A DNA stretch of 64,000 nucleotides from Diplolepis rosae (taxonomy: Eukaryota > Arthropoda > Insecta > Hymenoptera > Diplolepididae). Location: contig JAPYXD010000680.1 of the NCBI GenBank assembly GCA_030998225.1, positions 17,062,501 to 17,126,500 on the forward strand, written 5' to 3'. Every line of letters begins with the position of its first letter. The stretch's first letter is position 1. The notes under the pieces were generated by a model, which saw only the letters and a list, made by a program, of their open reading frames with translations, was not told where the DNA came from and did no database searches. This document shows, piece by piece, positions 54,457 to 64,000 of the stretch. The position numbers and the translations under genes were made by a program.

Positions 54457-55229
54457 CCCAAGTGCGAATTGCCGGAACTGAAAACACGGTCCAGTACTGG
54501 ACCAATCTTGGCAGCCATAAGTTGGCCAATGTTACTGGACCAATATCAGCGTTCAAATCGGCCCAGTGTTGTCCCAGTACTGGCACGGTACGTTGGAAAT
54601 CAAAATTTTCCATGCTTGCGCCGAAGTTTGGCCCAGCAATGGCACTTTACTGGGCTGAAAGTCGGCATTACTCCGGCAAACTGTGTTGTATGTCAAAAAG
54701 CCAGTGTCCGGCCCAGCAATGGCACTTTACTGGTTACAAAGTCGGCATTACTCCGGCAAACCGTGTTGTATGTCAAAAAGCCAGTGTCCGGCCCACTAAC
54801 GGCCCATCACAGGTCCGAAAGTCAGCATTACTCCAGCAAACTGTGCTGGAAGTCAAAAACTCAGAGTCTGGCCCAGTAATGGCAATTTACTGGGTTGAAA
54901 GTCGGCATTACTTTGGCAACCCATGTTATTAATTTATTATACTGGGCCAAAAGTCATCATTACTTCAACAAACCATCTTTTACGTAGAAGAGCCAGAGAT
55001 AACAATTTTTGTATCAAAGTTCGGTAAAGAACAGTTAACTAAATCTAGTCTTCAAATTCAAGTACACAAGTGCAGCCCTTAGATATCATTTCGGTAATGG
55101 GCCATTAACATATGCCGATTTCGAGCCAATACTGGCAGTCAGTGACGGGCAAGTGAAGGCGGCCAAGTCTCGACAACATATTTGCCACTACTGGGCCAAA
55201 GTTGGGCCGTTTATGATTTCGCACTTGGG
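54457..55229. mobile_element. TIR element CCCAAGTGCGAA with an 80-bp tandem array
   Basis: CCCAAGTGCGAATTG and the complement 'atttcgcacttggg' bound 773 bp. Inside, 'gtcggcattactccggcaaa' recurs at 54661, 54741, 54821 and 54901, exactly 80 bp apart, with a decayed unit near 54952. GGCCCAGTA/TACTGGGCC words fill the rest. The 145- and 156-codon frames overlapping here are repeat readings and not genes. Confidence 0.82.
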
Positions 55230-56359
55230 TTCTTACATATCTGCTGTAATAGTTTCACTGGAATTTGAATAATGATTATTTTTTTAAAGTTTCACGATAC
55301 TTGAACTTTATTTAATTTTATTTTATTGATAAATTTCATGGGGATAATTTGTAGATTTTCTTGAGCACCATCAGAAATGAACATTAAAATTTTTGATTTT
55401 TCCAAAAATATCAAAAATGCTTTAATTTGTAAGATTTTCAAATTCTACACAAATCTATTACCTTCTCGTATGTGATAAGACTTTGAAAAAATGCATAATT
55501 ATGTTAATATAAGTTTTCACTAACTTTTTAATGAGCTCATAAATAAATAAATATTTATTGTTTCATATATTATTGAAAACTACTGAAAACATTGCGCTAT
55601 AATTGTAAAATCTTCTTGAAAAATAAAGTATCATCCTTTTTCTAAGATGAAGGTATTCAGATTCACACTCTGAGTCAGAAGATGAGTCAGACAACGTGGA
55701 ATCTGTAGAACGATTCTAGGAAATAGTTTATTGAATGGAAAAAAGAAACCACAAAGCATTTCGGTCTGTATGATTATTTGTCTGGGAAATTGGCAGAAAA
55801 ATTGTTTATACCCAGTATATAAAGAATCGCCTTACGAATAAATATTGAATAAAATTCACATCTGTGTTTTAAGCTCAGTTTTGGGTTCGAGTGAATCTTA
55901 AAATAAATTTCAGAGTGAATTTGAAGCAGTAATATCAGTCATTAACAGACTGAAAAATTGCTATTATAACTTCATAGAATGCATTTTTGCGCTCGTTAAA
56001 AAGGAGATGATATTGATTCAAATAAATATGCTATAAAGTTTATAGCGCCACATTCCACAATTGACCCAAAATTATGATGTTCTCACATTTCTGTATATTC
56101 ATTAAACGATGAAAATTATTTTTTCTTTCATAACGAAATGATTGGTTTTCGCCCCAGTAATTCTATACTTAGATACTAAATTTACTCAAAAATTTTCCAC
56201 ACTGAAGTAAAGTTTCAAATAAATTTGATTAAAAATGGCAATATGTATCTCTACTGTGAAAAATATTCAGCCTACTAAAAATTATTATCATTGCACCTTG
56301 ACTTTCCTTGAAGTCCTAATATTTTTTGGTATCATTCTTATAAAACAGAAAATATATTA
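55230..56359. other. AT-rich stretch, little structure
   Basis: 55260-55520 resembles repeat Q weakly. 56090-56170 matches the left part of element G ('attaaacgatgaaaattatt'). No gene seen. Confidence 0.5.
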
Positions 56360-56565
56360 AAATTGAAAAACTCACGGTTCTTCCAGACAAACGATTAAAA
56401 AACGAAAAAAAATCTGCTTTGGCCAGGATTCGAACCTGGGTCCCTACTTTTCATAAGCCTTAACGTACCACTCATAAAAAATAGGAATCCCAGTTCGAAT
56501 CCTGGCCAAAGAAGATTTTCTATCGTTCTTTATTTATTTGTCTGGAAGAGCCGTGAATTTTGCAA
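56360..56565. repeat. Palindrome with tRNA-like 3' halves on both strands
   Basis: 'cacggttcttccagacaaac' and its inverse 'gtctggaagagccgtg' enclose 'tttggccaggattcgaacct' and its inverse 'gttcgaatcctggccaaag'. Each arm, read outward, is a T-arm plus acceptor-like end. The minus strand also has 'gagtggtacgttaaggc' in A-box position, as in a class II tRNA. Not a functional tRNA. Confidence 0.6.
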
Positions 56566-57855
56566 TTCGAATATTATAAATCCCAGACCTTTAAATGTGT
56601 TTAATAAAATCTTCAACAAAATATGACTAAAATAAGTTGGATTAATTTGTGGCGAGGTAAAAAGAAACAGTATGTATTTACAAAGGTTCAGATTTCTTCA
56701 CAGTTTACAATGAGAATTAAAATATGCAACCTCAGCAATTCAGATGTCGGATCAGCTTTTTTCTGTAACATCCCTTAGAGCGCTTCGCGCCTCAGGAATG
56801 CGCTCATATTGCATCCTTTGTACGCAGACTATTCGAGCGTAAACAATGCATGAATGTGAAGAATAAGGGGTGGCTACGAAGGATCAGGATGTGCTCTTTC
56901 GAGCGAACATGAGGGCGTGGATTCTTAAATTCAAAAAAAATCTTTTGATACATTTCATCGTTTCATAAAAACTTTCCTAAAAATTTTATTGTAAATTGCA
57001 ATTCATATAATTATTTAAATATTTTGAAATATTTCTGTGGAAAAGAGACGCTTTCGACTGTTTCAAAAATTTCGAACTCAACTACCTAATTTGAAAATAT
57101 TTACGGATTATTCGATTCGACTAGTATTCGACAAAATAAAAATTTTGTTCATTCGAACGCGTGGAACAAATTTGAATTACTTTTTATCTTCTTTTAAGGA
57201 AGAATTAGACACATAGTTGGAAAAAAAGTTATTCGAACAGACTAGATTCCTAGTTTTTTTCATTTATAATCTTCTATTATCGATTTTTTTTTCAGTGAAA
57301 GAATGTAAAGTTTTATCTTAAATAAAATTAGTCATTTAAAGTTTTAATTGGATAAAAATGATAGATAAAATGATGCGTCTTTGAAAAGTCTATTATTTTA
57401 ACGATTCCTCACTTTAACTAAAAAACTCGATAAAAAAATATTTTAAACGAGAAATCTAAGAAAATGGGCACGATGATAAACTTTTTTTCCGATTATCTGT
57501 CTAATTCTTTGTTAACAGAATTTTCTCGATAAAGTTAATTGTTTCCTACAAGTATTGTTTATATGATCGACCTGCATTAGTACGCACATCCGTAATTATC
57601 CAGCGAGATTCTCAGGCGATCATCCAATACAAAAGACTCGTGCGGTCTTCCCTGCTGATCTCTAGAGGTCAATCACCACATCCGGCTTTAATTAATTGAT
57701 CGCGGTCTTTTTAAAAACCCATATCCTGCCTTCAAGAACAGACAGTCAAGACCCACATCAATTGATATTCTTTTACCATCTCAAAGACACCGAAAATTTA
57801 TTCCTTTTCCAGAAAATAAACTTTGAATGCTCTTTGATTTTGAATATTTGTATGC
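56566..57855. other. No called gene; SINE scrap and an open island
   Basis: 57005-57085 is a degraded SINE ('gaaatatttctgtggaaaag'). 57540-57715 is less AT-rich and open on the plus strand for about 60 codons without a start ('YDRPALVRTSVIIQRDSQ'); it is unrecognised and may be chance. Confidence 0.4.
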
Positions 57856-58294
57856 AGTGAGAAAACAGTTTTGTTAACTCAACAAAAATATTTTGTTGGT
57901 ATTCATTCAACAAAATTATTTTGTTTTAAAAACAAAACATTTTGCAAAATCAATGAAATTTTGGTTATTTAAAAAAAATGTTTTGTTAGAAAAGCAAAAA
58001 AAAATGTTGTTGCTCCCTAAATCCGAAGCTGTAGAAAACCACTGTTTCGAATGTTCTAAGTCTTCCACATAGAATCAGTGGAAATCAACTGATATCACTA
58101 TAGGGAAACTCACTGGTTGACCAGTCAATTTTACTGTTGACCAGTATATTTCACTGATAAACTAGTGAGTTTCCCCGGTTGAATCAGGTAAATTCCACTG
58201 AAGACGTATAAGATTCGAAACAGTGCTTTTTCTCTGTGAATCAGTGAGTTTTTACTGATTCAGATTTAGAGAGAGCATACAGTTTTTCTCAGTG
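57856..58294. mobile_element. CAGTGAGAAAAC element N carrying a MITE
   Basis: Left 'cagtgagaaaacagttttgt', right 'tacagtttttctcagtg'. The interior consists of AACAAAAT/ATTTTGTT words. At 58013-58273 it is opened by a CTCCCTAAATCCGAA to 'gattcagatttagagag' MITE, a divergent member of the CTCTCTAAAT group. Confidence 0.7.
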
Positions 58295-58429
58295 TTCATA
58301 TAAATAAATGAATTAATAATGAATCTGATTATAATATTGAAAAAAGTTGAATCGATATTTTCATATTGATGAAATTTAAATACATGCCTGAATTTTCTCC
58401 TGGCGAAAGTATCGGATAGGAATTAATTC

Positions 58430-58885
58430 CGAGCCAATAAGAACAATTCCGATTCATTCCGATATCTGTATTCGAGCCAATCCGAAAAACGTTTTGTATC
58501 TCGTTTGATGAAAAACGGTAAAAAAAATACGATTTAATACGAGGCAACAATCCGATGAATCCGAACATATCCGAAATCAAGTTTTCAATCCGAAACAAAC
58601 CAAGCTCGGATTGATCCAAACCGGATTTTCAATCAGAATCAATTCGAATGAATTCGAGGTCAGAATGATTGGGATTGATTCTTATTGAAAATTCGATTTG
58701 GATGAATCCGACTAAAAACTTGGTTTCGAATTCATTCGGATAGTTGCCTCGGATTAAATCGGATTAGGTCGGATCGATTTTTTACCGTTTTTCATCAAAC
58801 GAGTTACAAAACGTTTTTCAGATTGGTTCGGGATGATTCGCATTGACTCGGATACAGATATCGGAATGAATCAGAATAGTACAAC
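58430..58885. repeat. Long inverted repeat of TCCGAATC words
   Basis: 'gaacaattccgattcattcc' and 'gaaaaacgttttgtatctcg' are mirrored by 'ggaatgaatcagaatagtac' and 'cgagttacaaaacgtttttc'. The arms are filled with TCCGAA/TTCGGA words. The 96-codon minus-strand frame here (58329-58619) is a repeat reading. Confidence 0.7.
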
Positions 58886-60094
58886 TAGTCAAACCATCCA
58901 ATGAAAAAACGCATTTTCTACAAAAAAGAGACCATGAAGAGAATCTAAAGGGAAAGTTGATTTTCTCATAGAAAAGAGAAAATGAGAAATGGAGACTGAA
59001 TTTTCACTTTAATTACTGATCTAGCTATCGATAGAAAAACAATATGCTCTAATATAAAACTTTTGGTATCAAAAAAATTGCAATCTAAATAAAATATATA
59101 AATTTAATACTCTGCAGAATAATTTAAGCTTGCACTTTTGAATGAAAACCAAGTTTGAATCAAAATTAAGATTCAATAGCTATTGAAGTTAAGGAATATC
59201 AACCCTAAAGTTTATGAAAAGCAAAGAGTCAAGAACTTTCAAGAGTCCCTATTCTCCCTTCTTATTTTTTTTACTACCTGATAAAAAAATGCACTTGGGA
59301 ATGTATCTTGATAGGTGATGATAAGTGGATCTTTTTCAATATGCTTTTTCATAGGCCAAACAAAATCAAATCCCCAAGTTAAGATTTTGCAAAGGGGGCC
59401 GAGAGCACAAGTCTATCGAGATAAACTAGGCGACATACTCTTCTCCAGCAAAGAGAAATTTTTTATTTTTACCTTTACATTATTGGAAATTTCCTTTGCT
59501 GTTCCTATGGAAGTTAGCATTATTGACATTAAAAAAATTGAAAATTTGAATTTAAATCTTGTAACAATTTTCAAAGTTTAGTTATTTCATCAATATATAA
59601 ACAAACAGGTTCTTTTTCAAGAAATACTGTTCTAAGTTTTCAATTAAAAAATCTAATAATTTGAATCTCGTTTTGGAAATTGCTTATTGCAACAATTTTT
59701 TATTCAACAAAGGAATTTGTTGAATTCAACTACAGATGGTCATATTGAATTTCTTATCGACTTATTCATCTATTTGATGGGAATTCTCACAGTATTTCTT
59801 CTTCTAGAAACTTTTCTATTCACAATGACTGCTAAATAAAACAGTGACGTAGCAAAAAATACTCTTTTAAACGACTTCATCTGACAAAATATGAACATCT
59901 GAATTGAATTATATAAATAATTTATTTTAATAATAAAATAATAAATAATTTATCAAATGTTACATTTTAAAAATATAGATAAATAAAAACAAATTTTTAC
60001 AGGTGTAAAAAAATTCGTCAAACAATATTTTTCTGTACACAAAAATTCCAAATTAAGCATTTTTCAGAATACATAGGTATTACCATAAATTCAA
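58886..60094. other. AT-rich stretch, no gene recognised
   Basis: An 88-codon frame (59315-59581, plus) has a hydrophobic centre but no recognised family. Nothing else is bounded. Confidence 0.45.
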
Positions 60095-60205
60095 ATTTTA
60101 AAGAATTTAAATCTTTCTATGGAAAAAAAGGCGCTTCCGGCTGTTCCAGGATTCGAGCTCAGGTCTTTCGATTGAACCCAACCACCTGATTTGAAATCAT
60201 TACAA
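60095..60205 (-). repeat. SINE copy, shortened
   Basis: Minus strand: 'tcaggtggttgggttcaatc', then 'gacctgagctcgaatcctgg', then the tail 'tccatagaaagatttaaatt'. The segment between head and B-box is deleted relative to 48840-49012. 60206-61001 beyond it is AT-rich without a gene. Confidence 0.65.
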
Positions 60206-61001
60206 TAAATAATAATAAGCAAATTAATTATTATGTATTGAGCTAAATTAAGTATCGGAGTCGAATAATAAGTATCCAATTATAATTTTATTTTATTTGA
60301 AATTTTATTAAGGAAGAATTGGACAGATAATCAGAAAAAAGTTTGTTTTTTTCATTGGAATATTTATTTATGGAGTTTTTCTTAGCGACAGTGTTCAAAA
60401 TTGTATCCCATATAAAATGAGCTTAAAAAAATTTCTATCGCGTAAAAACGATAGATTTTTCATAGTCGGAATCGATATAAAAGTTTTAGTTTTTTTTAAT
60501 AATATGGTTCAACCAATAAAAAATCTATAATTTTTATCTGATACAAACTTTTGATGACACATTTCATTCAAGATAAAATTCCCCAAACTTTTACTAATAA
60601 AAAAATTCGGTAAAAAAAATATGAACGAAAAATCTGAAAAAATATGTACTCTGACTAACTTTTTTGCGATTATCTTATTCTTCCTAAAGGCCATGAATCA
60701 AATGGACCACATGTCATCGGTAATTTTAATTACAGTATATAAAATGATTCCAAAATTAATAAAACTTAAATGGAATTCCGGACGAGAGAGACATGACCAA
60801 AAGAACCAAGAAGGTCTATCACGTAACAAAAATCCACTTTATTTATTATTTTTCGAACTGTATCGAGAAGAATTTCCGCAAATGAGAGAAACTAAATTAA
60901 GTTTTTAAGCTTTATGCATTTCGTTATTTTTATTATTTTCATTATTTCCTATCTTTTAATCTTTTACAAAAATTTCAAATTAATCTTTTAATTTACATCT
61001 A

Positions 61002-61274
61002 CTCTCTAAATTTGAATCAGTCAAATTTTCACTAATTGAATAATTGATTCGCTTTTTCACTGATTCATCAGTGGGAACAATATTTTTCACCGTTAAATCA
61101 GTTAATTTTCACTGATAAATCAGTGAAAAAAATATTTTCTGCTGTTAAATCAGTTACTCTTCACTGAAGTAATCAGTGAAATTTGACTGATTCACAGTAA
61201 CCTCTTTTTAGCTATTTAAATCAGTCAAATATCACTGATAATCAGTAGATTTTAAATAATTCAGATTTAGAGAG
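61002..61274. mobile_element. CTCTCTAAAT-type MITE, full copy 3
   Basis: 273 bp, TA on both sides (61000-61001, 61275-61276). It splits a sequence whose sister is at 62758-62796. Confidence 0.88.
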
Positions 61275-61275
61275 T

Positions 61276-61302
61276 ACCATTGATAATTTCTAAATGAAGA
61301 AA
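61276..61302 (+). repeat. Direct repeat partner of 62770-62796
   Basis: 'accattgataatttctaaat' plus 'gaagaaa', matching 62770-62796 at all but one or two positions. The pair is about 1.5 kb apart and may be the repeated ends of one retroelement. Confidence 0.5.
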
Positions 61303-61818
61303 CTAAGAAGAAACTGACTCTATGCGAAAATAACAAGAAATGAATACAACTTCTGTAATTTTTGGGCTAATATAACAGCAGACATGTTTTCAAATATGTC
61401 ACGTTATAATGTTAAAAATGGCACATACAATACTTTCAGTATAAAACGGAATTTCTCATAGTTCTGACTATTGTTAGAACTAATGAAAATTAATAATATT
61501 TTCTAAATGTGATACTTCATATCACGAATGACAAAATGACAATTTTTTTTTAAAATAGCACATATAGATACGATAATAATTTATATTTCTGTAAAGCTTT
61601 ACTTGCAAATTCAATATAAAATGAACTTTATGAAAAAATGATATAAAAAAAAAATTTCCATTAAAAATACATGCTTACGTCCACTTGCAAGAATCACTAC
61701 AATCGTCTCGAATTTATTAACTAGGTATAGGACAATAGTCTTCTTCAAGGAGAAAAAGAACCTCTCAGGATAGCATTTTAAAAAAATTGTCAGTCAGCAA
61801 AGCCACATATCATGGGCA

Positions 61819-62252
61819 GCAGTGTTGGTTAAGTTCCTCTATAAAAAGTAACTCGTTACCGTTACAGTTATTGTTTCAAAAAACTAACTGGTTACAGTTA
61901 CTGCTGAAAGTAACTTAAGTTACTTTAAAAATTACTTTTCATATCCCCCCCCCCCCCGAATTTTTAAATCCGGAAAGATTGAAATAAAAAGATTTTTTTT
62001 TAAATATACAATCAAAAATACGCAACGTTTTACGATAAGTGGAGAATATATATTTCAACTATATATATATATATATATAGGTATATGTGAAATACGTTCA
62101 ACAATCAAAAGAAAGTATACAAAAAAATTCATAGTAACGAAAAAGTAACTGACAAAAAAATTACCAGTTACTGGGAAAATAGTAGCTAAGTTACGTTACA
62201 GCTACTCTTTTCGAAAAGTAACTTTTACTTACTAGTAAGTTACTTTTAACGA
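61819..62252. mobile_element. hAT-like element of GTAACT words
   Basis: Begins CAGTGTTGGTTAAGTTCC, then 'aaaagtaactcgttaccgtt'. The far side has the inverse 'aagttacttttaacgagtta'. CAGTGTTGG ends with AGTAACT subterminal words are typical of insect hAT non-autonomous elements. The right terminus is missing next to the MITE at 62264. A C13 run lies near 61946 and an (AT)n run near 62062-62080. Confidence 0.65.
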
Positions 62253-62263
62253 GTTATTATCCA

Positions 62264-62391
62264 CTCTATAAATCTGAATCAGTCAAATTTTCACTGATTG
62301 AATCAGTGATTTGCCTTTTCACTGATTCATCAGTAAAAGAATATTTTTCACTGTCAAATCAGTTAATTTTGACTGATTCAAATTTATAGAG
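62264..62391. mobile_element. CTCTATAAAT MITE, internally deleted (128 bp)
   Basis: Same left half as the 691 copy up to 'atttttcactgtcaaatcag', then directly the right end 'ttgactgattcaaatttata' and GAG. Both TIRs carry the matching CTCTATAAAT variant. Confidence 0.82.
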
Positions 62392-62706
62392 CAACATTGT
62401 TGGGTAGGTTTTCAAGGTTTCCATTTAGAGGGATAACTAAAGAACTCGATTGGTGAGAAACTCGAGTTATAAAGTCCTCAAAAAAATTTACAAAATTAAA
62501 AATGGTTCGGGATTCATATTATTTGTTATTAATAATTATTTTGGGCATTCTTTTTCAATTTTTGCCGGCCGGTTCAATTGCAAAATACTAATTTATGTTC
62601 GTGTTATCCTGTTTGTTTATATACAGTGGATTCTACATATTTTTCAATACGTGATGTGCATACTGGACTGATTCATTCTGATTTGCAAGCTATAAGATTT
62701 ATGGCA

Positions 62707-62737
62707 CTGAAGAGGGCCCCCATATGTGGCCGAAACG
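62707..62737 (+). ncRNA. Hammerhead-ribozyme-like core
   Basis: CTGAAGAGGGCCCCCATATG followed by TGGCCGAAACG: CUGANGA, a 4-bp GGCC/GGCC hairpin with a 9-base loop, then GAAAC. As at 19301-19330, one extra G precedes the stem. Stems I and III are not evident. It lies about 35 bases before the retroelement end repeat (62770). Confidence 0.35.
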
Positions 62738-62829
62738 TTCACCTTCCCTTTTTACTTTTTATTATATCGACCATTGATAATTTTTAAATGAAGAAAATAT
62801 ATTTTATTTTTATATATATAATATATTTA

Positions 62830-63232
62830 CAGAAGTGCTAGCGGAGGGAAGGGTCCACATTAGGCCAGTCATCTGCCAGCGTTTATCAAGTGCTGGAGTC
62901 AATGTACTCCTCTCGTAGAATGGCCAAGTCCAGCTCAACGGGCATGGGTGTCGTTCAGGTATGCACCAGAGGGCCTCAGAGAGATGCCCTTCCCTTCCCC
63001 TCTTAGCCTCAACCCCATAAGAAGTAGTAAGTGATGAGATGCGTCGGCACAGGACATTTTTCTAGCTATTCGAGTGTAGTAGTGTACACGTCGGATAAGG
63101 TTCGAGGACATGCCCAATCTTGGGTCTTGAGATGCATTAGAGTAGGATGGAATATCCCCTTCCCCTTTCACCAAACATACAACATTCTGCAAAGAGCTCC
63201 AAGATACAGTCAAGTATCTTTATAGTTTTACC
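62830..63232. other. Conspicuous GC-rich island
   Basis: Unusually GC-rich for this window ('gaagggtccacattaggcca', 'agatgcccttcccttcccct'). The longest frame is minus strand 62935-63213 (92 codons, low-complexity Gly/Arg/Ser-rich). No family is recognised. It looks more like a conserved RNA or dispersed repeat than a protein, which is inference. 63233-63473 has no gene. Confidence 0.35.
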
Positions 63233-63473
63233 ATCACTCCAAAAAACGTACACAAAAAAAAGAATAGAGCCAAAAGTGCCATTTTTTATTCTTGCAAGTT
63301 TTGTCACTTGAATTATACTATTTACTATTTAACTGTCGAAAAATGAAATAAAATGGTGAATAGTGCAATTCAAGAGGCAATATTTGCAAAAATAAAACAA
63401 TGTATTACTATTATGCCTTTTAGAGCGCATAATGGACATTTAAAATGGCACCTTTAGCTATTTTTTTTGTGTA

Positions 63474-63613
63474 CTCTCTAAACGCTATTTAGTCAAAATG
63501 TACTGATTATCAGTGAAATTTGACTGATTTAAATAATTGAAAAGAGGGTACTGCGAATCAGTCAAATTTCACAGTCTACTTCAGTGAAAATTAAATGATT
63601 CAGATTCAGAGAG
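63474..63613. mobile_element. CTCTCTAAAC MITE, internally deleted (140 bp)
   Basis: TA-flanked. Left 'ctctctaaacgctatttagt', right 'gattcagattcagagag'. Keeps 'gaaaagagggtactgcgaat' of the family's centre. Confidence 0.8.
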
Positions 63614-63651
63614 TACAGAATAAATATTCTATTACTGATATTGCATTTGGA

Positions 63652-63961
63652 TGGGGCGCATGAATATTCCCAAATTCCATATTTGCTAAAATCAACTTTG
63701 CCCAAATTCATGTGACCGAATTACCAATTATGTTTTCTAAAAACTATTCGTCCGAATTTTTATTTTTCCGAATCATCATTTGTCACAAATAGGCGGAATG
63801 TTTAATGATTATTCAGAAAAATAAAAAATCGGACTACATCTTATTTGAAAATACAAACATTATATTATGTGATGAATCAGAAATATAAAAATTAGTCCAG
63901 ATGGTAATTCGATCACATAAATTTCGGTAAAAAAAATTTGGGAAATATTCATGTGCTCCCA
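63652..63961. mobile_element. TIR element S (TGGGGCGCATGAATATT)
   Basis: TGGGGCGCATGAATATTCCC and the complement 'gggaaatattcatgtgctcc' plus CA bound 310 bp. The arms continue as an imperfect palindrome ('aattcatgtgaccgaattac' versus 'gtaattcgatcacataaatt'). Confidence 0.75.
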
Positions 63962-64000
63962 TTTTTATCAAATTAAAGGCTCGTTTGAAAAAGTGGGAGT

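Noticed and set aside
54442..54932. Two overlapping frames of 145 and 156 codons suggesting a gene
   Set aside because: Both read straight through the 80-bp tandem array and the TIR of the element at 54457-55229; length multiples of three plus Ser/Gln/Thr-rich repeats explain them.
56400..56515. Functional tRNA gene
   Set aside because: Only 3'-half-like segments are present, mirrored in a palindrome; no complete cloverleaf or acceptor pairing.
58329..58619. 96-codon minus-strand frame as a gene
   Set aside because: It lies in the TCCGAATC inverted repeat; Asn/Ile/Ser-rich repeat reading without domain.
62045..62085. AT-run region as a replication origin or scaffold site
   Set aside because: Simple (AT)n microsatellites occur at several places in this AT-rich window and carry no further signal.

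Overview
The window is very AT-rich eukaryotic nuclear DNA. GT-AG introns, tens of short terminal-inverted-repeat (TIR) elements, mariner transposase relics, tRNA-derived repeats and a nuclear copy of mitochondrial cox3 that still reads in the invertebrate mitochondrial code all point to an insect. A repeat-rich hymenopteran such as a parasitoid or gall wasp fits best, but that is inference and I cannot name a species. No bacterial features were seen.

Two genes are well supported, both on the + strand in tandem. Gene 1 (9917-13591) and gene 2 (14772-21942) each have four exons with the same intron phases (1, 0, 0), a short signal-peptide exon, and a trypsin/chymotrypsin-like fold. Both have lost the catalytic His and Ser and keep the Asp. 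They are secreted serine-protease homologues (pseudoproteases) from an old tandem duplication. Their introns are stuffed with nested transposable elements. A block of gene 2's upstream region recurs inside its own first intron.

Layout. 1-9.9 kb: MITEs, a mariner-like deletion derivative with a 118-codon ORF, a cox3 NUMT abutting a MITE, and tRNA-derived SINEs. 9.9-22 kb: the pseudoprotease pair. 22-25.5 kb: a three-level nest (mariner containing a pogo-like element containing another TIR element) starting 25 bp after gene 2's stop. 25.5-34.4 kb: more nested MITEs, long-hairpin elements and a few GC-richer islands with coding-like frames. 34.4-35.4 kb: a broken minus-strand coding relic with a possible chitin-binding (CBM14/peritrophin-like) motif. 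35.7-47 kb: TTAA-flanked MITEs, long hairpins and a widely dispersed AT-rich repeat. 47.4-48.7 kb: a satellite-like array with alternating about 97 and 122 bp units. 49-64 kb: a mariner relic split by a pogo-like element, an 80-bp tandem array inside a TIR element, a tRNA-derived palindrome, hAT-like pieces and hammerhead-ribozyme-like cores.

The recurring theme is non-autonomous DNA elements whose interiors are built from one family-specific short word repeated in both orientations (for example AATCAGT/ACTGATT). Sister copies in the same window act as empty sites and let insertion order be read directly. Boundaries were read by eye without alignment software, so element ends may be off by a few bases.
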